Shown piece by piece: positions 56,290 to 64,000 of a stretch of 64,000 bases of DNA. Source of the DNA: Planctomycetota bacterium. Its GTDB lineage: Bacteria; Planctomycetota; J058. The position numbers were made by a program, and so were the translations under genes. Every line of letters starts with the position of its first letter. Positions within the stretch are counted from its first letter, which is position 1. Under the pieces are notes generated by a model. It did no database searches. It was not told where the DNA came from and worked only from the letters and a program-made list of their open reading frames with translations. The stretch is from assembly GCA_023954375.1 (NCBI GenBank), contig JAMLIC010000004.1, positions 186,001 to 250,000 on the forward strand, written 5' to 3'.

Positions 56290-56587
56290 GAGTCACACTC
56301 CGCCCGCCGCTGGTGCAAGCGCGGTGCCGGAGGGGGCCCCGCCCGACCCGCGGCTTCGACGCGCGCCGCGAGGAAATGCGCGCGCCGCTGGGGACTCTCA
56401 CCCGGTGCACGCCACGACCACGTGGACCGGGGCGGCGCGCCACACCGCCTCGCCGGGAGGGAGGGCGACCCGCGTCGCGCGAACTCCCCCGCGCTCGGTT
56501 CGCCTCCGGGCAGGCCTCGCGGTGCTCGGGGTCCGGTCCCGTGCTTGCGACTCCGGCCGGCCCGACGCACCGGGGGGGCGGCGGCCC

Positions 56588-57766
56588 ATGCACCACCTCC
56601 AGACCTTCCTCGCCGCGCTCGCCGCCCTCTCGGCCTGCTACTGGATCGTGGCCGCGTGGGTGACCCTGCGCGCGCGCCGCGCGGGCCACACCGCGTGCGC
56701 CCCCCGCCCGGCCGTGAGCCTGCTGATCCCCGTGGCCGGGGCCGAGCCAGGCCTCCGCGAGAACCTCCGCGCCGCGCTCGCCGCCCTCGAGCCCGGCGAC
56801 GAGCTGCTGGTCGGCGCGGCGCTGCCGCGGGACCACGCCCTCGACGTGGCGCGCGCCGCCCTGGGCGACGACCCGAGGGCGACGGTCGTCGCCGACGCCA
56901 CGGGCGAGGGCACCAACCGCAAGGTGCTGGCGCTCGAGGCGCTCGAGCGCCGGGCCCGCCACGACGTGCTCGTGCTGATCGACTCCGACGTTCGGCTCGA
57001 GCGCGCGACGCTCGACGCGCTCGTCGCGCCCCTGGTCGACACGCCGGCGACCCACCTCTCGACTGCGCTCTATCGGGTCGACCACGCGGGCGGCGCCGGC
57101 GCGCGCCTCGAGGCGGCCACCGTCCACGGCGAGTTCGTCCTCAACGTGGCCGTCGCCCGCGCGCTCGCGGGCGAGCTGCGCTTCGCGCTCGGCGCCGCGA
57201 ACGCCCTCCGCCGCGAGGCGCTGCGCGGCATCGGGGGGTTCCGCGCGTTCGCGGAGCACCTCGCCGACGACCACGAGCTCGGGCGTCGCCTCGCCGCGGC
57301 CGGCGGTCGCGTGGCCCTCGCCCCCTGCGTCGTGCCGATCGTCCACGCGTCGCGCCTGCGCGAGACGGTCGCGCGCCTCCGCCGCTGGGCGCGCACCTAC
57401 CGCGCCTGCCGCCCCTGGGGCTACCTGGGCACCGGGCTGACGCACCACGGCGTCGCCGCGGCTTTCGCCCTCGCGCTGCTCGCCTGGTCGCCCTGGGCGC
57501 TGGGCGTCCTCCTCGGCGTCCTCGCCGTCCGCACGACCGCCGCCGCCGCCGGCCACGCCCTCGTCGGCGCGCGCTTCGGCCTGCGCGAGGCGCTCGTCGT
57601 CCCGGCCCGCGACCTGCTCGGGACGGCCCTGTTCGTGCTCGCGTGGACCGGCAGCACGGTCCGCTGGCGCGGACGCGAGTTCGTCGTCGAGCGCGACGGC
57701 CGCCTGCGCCCCCTCGAACCCCACCCCGACAGGAGGCGCGCGTTGACGCAGGAGACCCCGCCGTGA
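56588..57766 (+). CDS. hpnI: Hopanoid-associated glycosyltransferase HpnI-like
   Basis: 392 residues. A TM anchor (LAALAALSACYWIVAAWV) precedes a GT-A domain of the ceramide-glucosyltransferase/HpnI type: PAVSLLIPVAG, NRKVLALEAL, IDSDVRLE (D132/D134), DDHELGRRL (D227/D228) and RRWARTYR, then C-terminal TM segments. HpnI transfers N-acetylglucosamine to bacteriohopanetetrol. First gene of an operon whose order I-J-x-K-L mirrors known hopanoid clusters; GTGA overlap with hpnJ. ATG start at 56588 follows no clear ribosome site. Confidence 0.75.
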   Translation: MHHLQTFLAALAALSACYWIVAAWVTLRARRAGHTACAPRPAVSLLIPVAGAEPGLRENLRAALAALEPGDELLVGAALPRDHALDVARAALGDDPRATVVADATGEGTNRKVLALEALERRARHDVLVLIDSDVRLERATLDALVAPLVDTPATHLSTALYRVDHAGGAGARLEAATVHGEFVLNVAVARALAGELRFALGAANALRREALRGIGGFRAFAEHLADDHELGRRLAAAGGRVALAPCVVPIVHASRLRETVARLRRWARTYRACRPWGYLGTGLTHHGVAAAFALALLAWSPWALGVLLGVLAVRTTAAAAGHALVGARFGLREALVVPARDLLGTALFVLAWTGSTVRWRGREFVVERDGRLRPLEPHPDRRRALTQETPP

Positions 57767-59226
57767 AGCGAACCCTCTTCCTCAACCCCCCCTCGTTCGA
57801 CGGGTTCGACGGCGGCGCGGGGGCCCGCTACCAGGCGCGCCGCGAGATCCGCTCCTTCTGGTACCCGACCTGGCTCGCCCAGCCGGCGGCGCTCGTGGGC
57901 GAGGCCGGGCGCCTGGTGGACGCGCCGGCCCGCGGGCTCGACCTCGAGCAGACGGTCGCCATCGCCCGCGACTTCGACCTCGCGATCATCCACACGTCGA
58001 CGCCGTCGTTCGCCAGCGACGTGAAGGTCTCCGAGCGGCTCAAGGCCGAGCGGCCAGGGCTGGTGGTCGGGTTCTGCGGCGCCCACGTGGCCGTGCTCCC
58101 CGAGCAGAGCCTGCGCGTGGGGCAGGCGATCGACTTCGTCTGCCACAAGGAGTTCGACTACACGGTCGCCGAGGTGGCCCAGGGGCGGCCGCTGGCCGAG
58201 GTCAAGGGCCTGAGCTGGCGCCGCCCCGACGGCTCGATCGCCCACAACGACCCGCGGCCGCTGATCGAGGACATGGACGCGCTCCCGAGCGTCCTCGACG
58301 TCTACGCGCGCGACCTCGTCGTCGAGGACTACTCCATCGGCTACCTGCGGCACCCGTACGTGTCGCTCTACACCGGCCGCGGCTGCCCCGCGCGCTGCAC
58401 CTTCTGCCTCTGGCCGCAGACCGTCGGCGGCCACACCTACCGCACCCGCAGCCCGGGCGCCGTGATCGCCGAGATGGAGCGCGCGAGGGCCCTCTTCCCG
58501 CAGGTGCAGGAGTTCTTCTTCGACGACGACACGTTCACGGCCGACACGAAGCGCTGCGAGGAGATCGCCCGCGGCCTCGGCCGGCTGGGGATCACCTGGT
58601 CGTGCAACGCGCGGGCGAACGTCCCCTACGAGACGCTGAAGGTGATGAAGGAGAACGGCCTGCGCCTGCTGCTCGTCGGCTACGAGAGCGGCAACGAGCA
58701 GGTGCTGATCAACATCAAGAAGGGCGTGAAGAAGTCGCGCATGCAGCAGTTCGCGCGCGACGTGAAGGACCTGGGGATCGTCACGCACGGCACGTTCATC
58801 GTCGGCCTCCCCGGCGAGACGCGCGAGACGATCGAGGAGACGATCCGCTTCGCCTGCGAGATCGAGCCCGAGACGCTCCAGGTCTCGCTCGCGGCCCCCT
58901 ACCCCGGCACCTTCCTCTGGGAGCAGGCGCTGCGCGAGGGCTGGCTGAGCCCCGAGGCCAACCAGGCGGCCGTGGCGCTCGAGCGCGGCGAGCGCCTCCC
59001 CCACGTCGAGGACAAGGGCTTCCAGATGGCGACGCTCGGCTACCAGGGGCTGTCGCGCGAGGAGATCGCCGGGAGCCTCGAGACCTTCTACCGCCGCTTC
59101 TACCTGCGCTGGCGCCCGATCCGCCGCATGCTCGGCGAGATGGCCAGCGACCGCCGCGTCCTCGCCCGGCGGATGCGCGAGGGCTACGAGTTCATGTCGT
59201 TCATGCTCAGCCGGAAGGGGGCCTGA
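57763..59226 (+). CDS. hpnJ: Hopanoid-associated radical SAM protein HpnJ
   Basis: 487 residues. The N-terminus RTLFLNPPSFDGFDGGAG with YQARREIRSFWYPTWLAQ is the HpnJ signature. A B12-binding-like domain is followed by a radical SAM barrel with C208/C212/C215 (GRGCPARCTFC), FFFDDDTFTA and VGYESGNEQVL. HpnJ is needed to build the cyclitol ether of bacteriohopanepolyols, a ring contraction or rearrangement of the sugar head. GTG at 57763 overlaps the hpnI stop. Confidence 0.87.
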   Translation: MKRTLFLNPPSFDGFDGGAGARYQARREIRSFWYPTWLAQPAALVGEAGRLVDAPARGLDLEQTVAIARDFDLAIIHTSTPSFASDVKVSERLKAERPGLVVGFCGAHVAVLPEQSLRVGQAIDFVCHKEFDYTVAEVAQGRPLAEVKGLSWRRPDGSIAHNDPRPLIEDMDALPSVLDVYARDLVVEDYSIGYLRHPYVSLYTGRGCPARCTFCLWPQTVGGHTYRTRSPGAVIAEMERARALFPQVQEFFFDDDTFTADTKRCEEIARGLGRLGITWSCNARANVPYETLKVMKENGLRLLLVGYESGNEQVLINIKKGVKKSRMQQFARDVKDLGIVTHGTFIVGLPGETRETIEETIRFACEIEPETLQVSLAAPYPGTFLWEQALREGWLSPEANQAAVALERGERLPHVEDKGFQMATLGYQGLSREEIAGSLETFYRRFYLRWRPIRRMLGEMASDRRVLARRMREGYEFMSFMLSRKGA

Positions 59227-59227
59227 C

Positions 59228-60385
59228 GTGGCACGCCCCCTGCCCGTCGCGACCCCGCAGGTCCGTCGGCGCCTCGCGCCCGACGACCCCGCCCTGAAGA
59301 AGGACACGGCGCTCGGCCTCGTCGCCGGCGTCCTCCGCGACGGCGGCCCCGGCTTCGCCCAGTTCGCGATCACGAACGCCTGCAACGCCAACTGCGGCTT
59401 CTGCGGCTTCGCCACGGACGCCTTGCCGCGCGACCGCCACGTCTACGTCGACACCGCGGAGGCCCTGGCGGCGATCGACATCCTCTACGCGCAGGGGGTG
59501 CGCTACCTGGTGCTCGTCGGCGGCGAGCCGCTCATGCACCGCGGGCTGTTCGACATGCTCCGCCACGCGCGGGCCCGCGGCATGCAGTCGCTGATCTGCT
59601 CGAACGCCGCGCTGTTCACCGACGCCATGCTCGAGCAGCTGATCGACGCCGGCCTCGGCTCGGCGATCATGTCCGTCGACGCGGTCACGCCGGAGGTCCA
59701 CGAGCAGAACCGGCGCCTCCCGGGCGTGTGCGAGCGGATCGCGCGCGCCAACGAGGTCTTCCGCGCGGCGGGCGTCCAGACGACCGCCAGCGTGACGCTC
59801 AGCCGCCTGGTCACGGCCGACCTGCCGGCCTTGCCCGACTTCCTCGCCTCGCTCGGCTTCCGGAGCGTGACCTTCAGCTACCCGCTCAAGTCCCTCGGCT
59901 CGAGCTACCTCTCCTTCTCCGAGGGCGCGCTCGTCGACCTCACCGACGAGGAGCTCCTGGCCGCCTTCGACCAGGTGAACGCCCTGCGCGGGCGGATCCA
60001 CGTCGTCAACCCGCGGGCGTCGATCGAGGAGATGAAGCGCTTCGTCCGGAAGGAGCCGCAGCGCTTCGAGTGCTACGCCGGCTGGAAGTACTACTACCTC
60101 GACTGGCGCCTGCAGCTCTACCGCTGCCACCAGTGGGACACGCCCATGTGCTCGATCTGGGAGTTCGACGGCTCCCAGCGCGTCCGCGACGGCTGCACGA
60201 AGTGCATGATCGACTGCTACCGCGACCCGAGCGTCATGCACCACCTCGGGATCTCGCTCTCGGACGCGATGGGCGCCCTGCGCGCCGGCCGGCCGCTCGC
60301 CGCCGCCGGCGCGCTGTTCACGCGCGACAACGCCGCGTCGCTGGGGGCGATCCTCGGCGGCCTGGGCTGGATCCGGCGGCTCTGA
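59228..60385 (+). CDS. Radical SAM/SPASM-like protein in hopanoid operon
   Basis: 385 residues. Cluster motif C52/C56/C59 (NACNANCGFCGF), GGEPLMHRGLFDML and a C-terminal cysteine-rich segment (CHQWDTPMC, CTKCMIDC) that probably holds an auxiliary cluster. It is not HpnH, whose sequence I recall as different. Position between hpnJ and hpnK, one base after hpnJ, points to a side-chain modification. GTG at 59228; TGATG overlap with hpnK. Confidence 0.72.
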   Translation: MARPLPVATPQVRRRLAPDDPALKKDTALGLVAGVLRDGGPGFAQFAITNACNANCGFCGFATDALPRDRHVYVDTAEALAAIDILYAQGVRYLVLVGGEPLMHRGLFDMLRHARARGMQSLICSNAALFTDAMLEQLIDAGLGSAIMSVDAVTPEVHEQNRRLPGVCERIARANEVFRAAGVQTTASVTLSRLVTADLPALPDFLASLGFRSVTFSYPLKSLGSSYLSFSEGALVDLTDEELLAAFDQVNALRGRIHVVNPRASIEEMKRFVRKEPQRFECYAGWKYYYLDWRLQLYRCHQWDTPMCSIWEFDGSQRVRDGCTKCMIDCYRDPSVMHHLGISLSDAMGALRAGRPLAAAGALFTRDNAASLGAILGGLGWIRRL

Positions 60386-61221
60386 TGGCCGACGAGCGCC
60401 CGCGGCTGCGGATCAACGCCGACGACCTCGGGCGCTCGCCCCGCGTCAACGCCGCCGTCGCGCGCGCGCACGACGAGGGCGTGCTCACCTCGGCCAGCCT
60501 GTTGATCACGGCGCCGGCGGCGGAGGAGGCCGTCGCCCTGGCCCGGGCGCGCCCGACGCTGGAGGTCGGGCTGCACCTCGCCCTCGCCGACGCCCCGGCC
60601 GCCGCCGACCACGACCCGGCGCTCGGGCTGACGACGCCCGACGGCTGGCTGCGCCCGGACCCGGTGCGGCAGGCCCTGCGCATCACGCTCGACCCGCGCG
60701 CGCGCGCGGCCGCCGCGCGGGAGGTCGAGGCGCAGCTCGCGCGCTACCGGGCCACCGGCCTGCCCCTGGGCCACGTCGACGGGCACCTCAACCTGCACCT
60801 CGCGCCGCCGGTCCTGGGGGCGCTCTGCCGCCTCCTGCCCGCGCACGGGCGCCCCGAGGTGCGCGTGCCGCGCGAGCGGCTCGCGGCGGCGCTGGCGCTG
60901 AACGCCCGCCCGCTCGCCTACAAGGTCGTCCACGCGGCGGTCTTCGGGCTCCTGGCGCCGTGGGCGCGCCGCGCGCTCCGGCGCGCCGGGCTCCCGGTCC
61001 GGGACCGCGTCCTCGGCCTCCTCTCCACCTTCGACCCGCCCGACGCGCGCGTGCTCGTCGGCCTCCTGGGGGAGGTCCGCGGCGCGACCGAGCTGTACCT
61101 GCACCCCGGGGCGGCGCCCGCGGCCGAGGACCGCGAGCTCGCCGCCCTCCTCGCGCCGGAGGTGGCCCGGGCGCTCACCGCGCGCGGGGTGATCCTCGAG
61201 CGGGCGGGAGACGCCGCGTGA
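60385..61221 (+). CDS. hpnK: HpnK-like YdjC/ChbG family deacetylase
   Basis: 278 residues. INADDLGRSPRVNAAV (D13/D14), VGLHLALADAP (H64) and GHVDGHLNLHL (H130/H134) give the metal site of the YdjC/ChbG family. HpnK deacetylates the N-acetylglucosamine added by HpnI to give glucosaminyl hopanoid. ATG at 60385 shares bases with the preceding stop, and the gene overlaps the next by GTGA. Confidence 0.8.
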   Translation: MADERPRLRINADDLGRSPRVNAAVARAHDEGVLTSASLLITAPAAEEAVALARARPTLEVGLHLALADAPAAADHDPALGLTTPDGWLRPDPVRQALRITLDPRARAAAAREVEAQLARYRATGLPLGHVDGHLNLHLAPPVLGALCRLLPAHGRPEVRVPRERLAAALALNARPLAYKVVHAAVFGLLAPWARRALRRAGLPVRDRVLGLLSTFDPPDARVLVGLLGEVRGATELYLHPGAAPAAEDRELAALLAPEVARALTARGVILERAGDAA

Positions 61222-62285
61222 CGCCGTCGCCGCCCGAGCTCGAGCAGGCGCAGCCCGCGCCGCGGCGGCGGACCGCCGTGGTCGTCCACACGGCGCTCCT
61301 GCTCGGCGGCCTGGCCTTGCTCGGCTGGCTCGTCCACGTCACCGGTCCGGACGAGCTGGCGACGCAGCTGCGGCGAGTCGGGCTCGGGGCGGCGCTCCTG
61401 TTCCTCGTCCCCACGCCCCTGGCGTTCGCCGTCGAGACGCTCGCCTGGCGCCTCGCGTTCCGCGACCGCCCGCCGGTCGCGCTGCCGCGGCTCTACCTGC
61501 TCTACGCGGTGGGCGAGAACCTCAACGGCCTCCTCCCGGGCGTGTCGGTCGGGGGCGAGCCCTACAAGGTCCTCATGCTCCGGCGCTGGGGCGTCCCCGT
61601 GCCGGTGGGCCTGGCGAGCGTCCTCGTGGCCCGCACGAGCATGACCCTGGCGCTGGCCGCCTTCATCGCGCTCGGGCTCGCGGCGGCGCTGGCGACCGCC
61701 GGGGCCGCGGAGCTCGGCGGCGTGGCCGGCGCCAGCGCGCTCCTGGCGCTCGTGGCCGGCGGCGGGATCGCCTGCCTGTACCTGCTCCAGCGGCGCGGCC
61801 TCGGCCCGCTCCTCGCGCGGCTCGTCGGCTGGAGCGCCCCCGGCCGACGCTGGCTCGCGCGCCATGGCCCGGCGCTCGCCCGGCTCGATGACGCGCTCGC
61901 GCACGTCTACGTGCGGCGGCCCGCGCGGCTGTGGCTCATGGTCGGGCTGGCGTTCGCCGGCTGGACGATCGAGGCCCTGGAGGTGGCGGTGTTCGCGTGG
62001 GCCCTCGGCATCCCGCTCGGCCCGCTCGAGATCTACGCGATCGGCGCCCTGGCCATGGCGGCCACCGCGATCGGCGCGTTCGTGCCCGCGAGCGCCGGGG
62101 TCCAGGAGGGGGGGATCGTCCTCGTCGGCCTCGGCTTCGGCCTCGACGAGAGCGCCGCGCTGGCCTTCGGCCTCCTGCGCCGCGGCCGGCAGCTCTTCTT
62201 CACCGCGCTCGGCCTCGTGCCCATGGCCCTGTTCGGCCTCGGGCGCGGCCCGGGCGCCACCCCGCTGGCGGGGGCCACGTCGTGA
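61218..62285 (+). CDS. hpnL: HpnL-like lysylphosphatidylglycerol synthase-type membrane protein
   Basis: 355 residues, eight or so TM segments (TALLLGGLALLGWLV, AALLFLVPTPLAF, VGLASVLVARTSMTLALAAFI). LLYAVGENLNGLLPGVSVGGEPYKV and PASAGVQEGGIVLVG are motifs of the UPF0104/YbhN integral membrane family to which HpnL belongs. It may flip or transport hopanoid precursors. GTG at 61218 overlaps the hpnK stop. Confidence 0.75.
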   Translation: MTPSPPELEQAQPAPRRRTAVVVHTALLLGGLALLGWLVHVTGPDELATQLRRVGLGAALLFLVPTPLAFAVETLAWRLAFRDRPPVALPRLYLLYAVGENLNGLLPGVSVGGEPYKVLMLRRWGVPVPVGLASVLVARTSMTLALAAFIALGLAAALATAGAAELGGVAGASALLALVAGGGIACLYLLQRRGLGPLLARLVGWSAPGRRWLARHGPALARLDDALAHVYVRRPARLWLMVGLAFAGWTIEALEVAVFAWALGIPLGPLEIYAIGALAMAATAIGAFVPASAGVQEGGIVLVGLGFGLDESAALAFGLLRRGRQLFFTALGLVPMALFGLGRGPGATPLAGATS

Positions 62286-62320
62286 GCCCCCGCCTCACCC
62301 CTCACCCACAGGAGAGCGTC

Positions 62321-63445
62321 ATGACCGAACTCGCCGTCGAGGTCCAGCGCGCCGACCAGGCGTCGCCCGTGGCCTGCCCGGTCAACTCGTACAACAGCTG
62401 GGACCCGCTGGAGGAGGTGATCGTCGGCCGGATCGACGGGTCGACCGTGCCGCCGCACCACGTGGCGGTGACGTTCAACATCCCCCGGAAGGCCGCCTTC
62501 CTCCTGCGCTTCTTCGGCGGGCGCCGCTACCCCTGGTTCCTCACGCGCCGCGCCCAGGCGCAGCTCGACGGCTTCGTCCGCGTCCTCGAGGCGGAGGGGG
62601 TGCGCGTGCGCCGCCCCGACGCCGCGCCGCTCCACCGCCGCTTCAGCTCGCCCGACTGGTCGTCGCGCGGCTTCTCGCTCGCGTGCCCGCGCGACGGGTT
62701 CATCGTCATCGGCGACGAGATCATCGAGACGCCCATGGCCTGGCGCTGCCGCTACTTCGAGGCGAACGCCTACCGGGCGCTGTTCAAGGAGTACTTCCGC
62801 CGCGGCGCCCGCTGGACGGCGGCGCCCCGCCCGGAGCTCACCGACGCGCTGTACGTCCACGACTACTCGACCCCGGCCGAGGGCGAGCCCATGCGCTACG
62901 TCATCACCGAGTTCGAGCCGGTGTTCGACGCGGCCGACTTCGTCCGCTGCGGGCGCGACATCTTCGTCCAGCGGAGCAACGTCACCAACGCCTTCGGCAT
63001 CGAGTGGATGCGCCGCCATCTCGGCGACCGCTTCCGGATCCACGAGATCGAGACGACCTGCCGCACGCCCATGCACATCGACTCGACGTTCATGCCGCTG
63101 GCGCCCGGCAAGCTGCTGATCAACCCGGCCTACATCCAGGTGGACCGGCTGCCGAAGATGTTCCGCTCCTGGGACGTGATCGTGGCGCCGCAGCCCGAGC
63201 CGATCCCCGGCATGGCCTTCGAGTACTGCTCGATGACCAGCCTCTGGATCAGCCTCAACGTGCTCATGCTCGACGAGCGGCGCGTGATCGTCGAGCGCTC
63301 GCAGAGGGGCATGATCGAGACGCTCCGGCAGCACGGCTTCGAGCCGATCCCGGTGCCGTTCGCCGAGTACCTGCCGTTCGGCGGGTCGTTCCACTGCGCC
63401 ACGCTCGACGTGCGCCGGCGCGGCGGGCTGCAGTCGTACTTCTAG
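62321..63445 (+). CDS. L-arginine:glycine amidinotransferase family protein
   Basis: 374 residues. NSYNSWDPLEEVIVGRIDG, VFDAADFVRCGRDIF, PMHIDSTF and GGSFHCATLDVRRRGGLQSYF are near-identical to the human and cyanobacterial (CyrA, SxtG) enzymes, with the catalytic triad Asp203-His252-Cys359 intact. The family moves an amidino group from arginine to an amine, making guanidino compounds. ATG at 62321 follows AGGAG, 35 bp after hpnL, so it may belong to the same transcription unit. Acceptor unknown; glycine, or a hopanoid amine, are possibilities. Confidence 0.9.
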   Translation: MTELAVEVQRADQASPVACPVNSYNSWDPLEEVIVGRIDGSTVPPHHVAVTFNIPRKAAFLLRFFGGRRYPWFLTRRAQAQLDGFVRVLEAEGVRVRRPDAAPLHRRFSSPDWSSRGFSLACPRDGFIVIGDEIIETPMAWRCRYFEANAYRALFKEYFRRGARWTAAPRPELTDALYVHDYSTPAEGEPMRYVITEFEPVFDAADFVRCGRDIFVQRSNVTNAFGIEWMRRHLGDRFRIHEIETTCRTPMHIDSTFMPLAPGKLLINPAYIQVDRLPKMFRSWDVIVAPQPEPIPGMAFEYCSMTSLWISLNVLMLDERRVIVERSQRGMIETLRQHGFEPIPVPFAEYLPFGGSFHCATLDVRRRGGLQSYF

Positions 63446-63482
63446 GGTCCGGGCTCGAACCGAGGTCCTCGCTGTTCGGGCG

Positions 63483-63717
63483 AGGCGCCCGCTCGGCCGT
63501 CTTCGCAGACGGCCGAAGTGCCTTCGACCACACCTCACGGCGCCTTCGCAGCAGGAGCGTCAGGCGAGGCCGAGGAGGGCGAGGCGCTGCGGCGCGAAGG
63601 CGAGGGAAGGCGGCCTCCTGGCCGCCGACCGAGACCTGAGCGGTCGGGGCCGACGAAGTCGGCCCCGACGCCCCGCAGCGCCCGCCATCCTCGGCCGCAG
63701 CCGCGATCACACCAAAC
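63483..63717 (+). repeat. Dispersed repeat flanking the hopanoid locus, right copy
   Basis: Related to 55795-55955, with an extra ~70-bp segment (about 63590-63670) containing the hairpin ggtcggggcc / ggccccgac. It fills the gap between the amidinotransferase and bestrophin genes and ends just before the latter's ribosome site (GGAG at 63718). Confidence 0.65.
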
Positions 63718-63727
63718 GGAGCTTCTC

Positions 63728-64000
63728 GTGCTCACCCTGAGCCCCACCCCGCAGCCCCGCGAGCCGATCGACCCCGCGCGCTTCTGGCGCTTCGCCTTCG
63801 CGGTCCGCGGCACGGCCACGCCGGCGATCCTCCCGCGGATGCTCGTGTTCGCGGCGGCCGCCGCCGTGATCACCTGGTTCCACCGCGCCGTCGTGCCGCT
63901 CGGGATCGCCGAGCGGCCGGTCGAGGTCTCGGGCGCGGTGATCGGCCTGTTCCTCGTCCTGCGCACCAACTCCGGCTACGAGCGCTGGTGGGAGGCGCGC
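63728..64000 (+). CDS. Bestrophin family anion channel, 5' part only
   Basis: 91 residues before the window ends. An initial PTPQPREPIDPARFWRF is followed by a first TM segment (RMLVFAAAAAVITWFHRAVV), and VSGAVIGLFLVLRTNSGYER then WWEAR match the bacterial bestrophin (UPF0187/YneE) start. GTG at 63728 follows GGAG at six bases. The 3' end is outside the window. Confidence 0.82.
   Translation, partial: MLTLSPTPQPREPIDPARFWRFAFAVRGTATPAILPRMLVFAAAAAVITWFHRAVVPLGIAERPVEVSGAVIGLFLVLRTNSGYERWWEAR

Noticed and set aside
59228..60385. Assignment as HpnH
   Set aside because: The N-terminal and cluster sequences do not match the HpnH pattern I know; kept as an unassigned radical SAM protein.

Overview
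The window is one stretch of a very GC-rich bacterial chromosome, with nearly every third codon position G or C. This bias produces long spurious ORFs on the opposite strand of most real genes. Several traits point to Planctomycetota or a similar lineage: an N-terminal CxC...CxxC zinc ribbon ahead of a Lys/Ala-rich linker and TM segment, a Ser/Thr kinase with a long TPR-like tail, RING-like and SEC-C modules, and many GTG starts. Myxococcota remain possible. There is no rRNA, no convincing tRNA and no CRISPR array.

Layout. 1-10.5 kb: a lipoprotein amidohydrolase, an HpnR-type hopanoid C-3 methylase, a phosphate-porin-like gene behind two triplets of 11-bp direct repeats, a DUF2490 protein, an M24 peptidase, and a thioredoxin-like protein whose active site is read through an in-frame TGA (apparent selenocysteine, UxxC) with a hairpin directly downstream. 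10.5-13.3 kb: an IS66-like element with recognisable inverted ends but its transposase gene in reverse orientation. 13.4-23.9 kb: GT-C/GT2/GT87 glycosyltransferases mixed with an immunity-like protein, a SEC-C protein and a double-esterase lipoprotein. 23.8-30.8 kb: Ser/Thr kinase, class III CoA transferase, thiolase and a RING-like protein. 30.8-36.5 kb (minus strand): HD phosphohydrolase, a fused MlaF-MlaE ABC transporter with a partner, and a putative zinc-finger anti-sigma factor. 36.6-46.5 kb: TerB-histone-H1-like fusion, zinc-ribbon membrane protein, NtrC-type regulator with its histidine kinase, TtcA, AlbA-type protein, M16 peptidase and Asp23-like protein. 46.6-52.9 kb: one 2095-residue protein of unknown function. 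53-55.4 kb: Imm33-like protein and hypotheticals.

56.6-63.4 kb: a tight operon hpnI-hpnJ-(radical SAM/SPASM)-hpnK-hpnL-like, followed 35 bp later by a glycine amidinotransferase with an intact catalytic triad. hpnI/J/K homologues build the polar side chain of bacteriohopanepolyols, so this locus plausibly makes a modified, possibly guanidinylated, hopanoid. Together with hpnR at the other end it indicates a hopanoid producer, although no squalene-hopene cyclase is in the window. Two related non-coding repeats flank the locus. The window ends inside a bestrophin-family gene.

Several non-coding repeat families are dispersed through the window: an 89-bp repeat found twice, a 20-bp perfect palindrome found twice, a large (gggcac)5 inverted repeat, a 200-bp palindromic element, and the repeat flanking the hopanoid locus. 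All functional calls come from reading the sequence; no database search was run.
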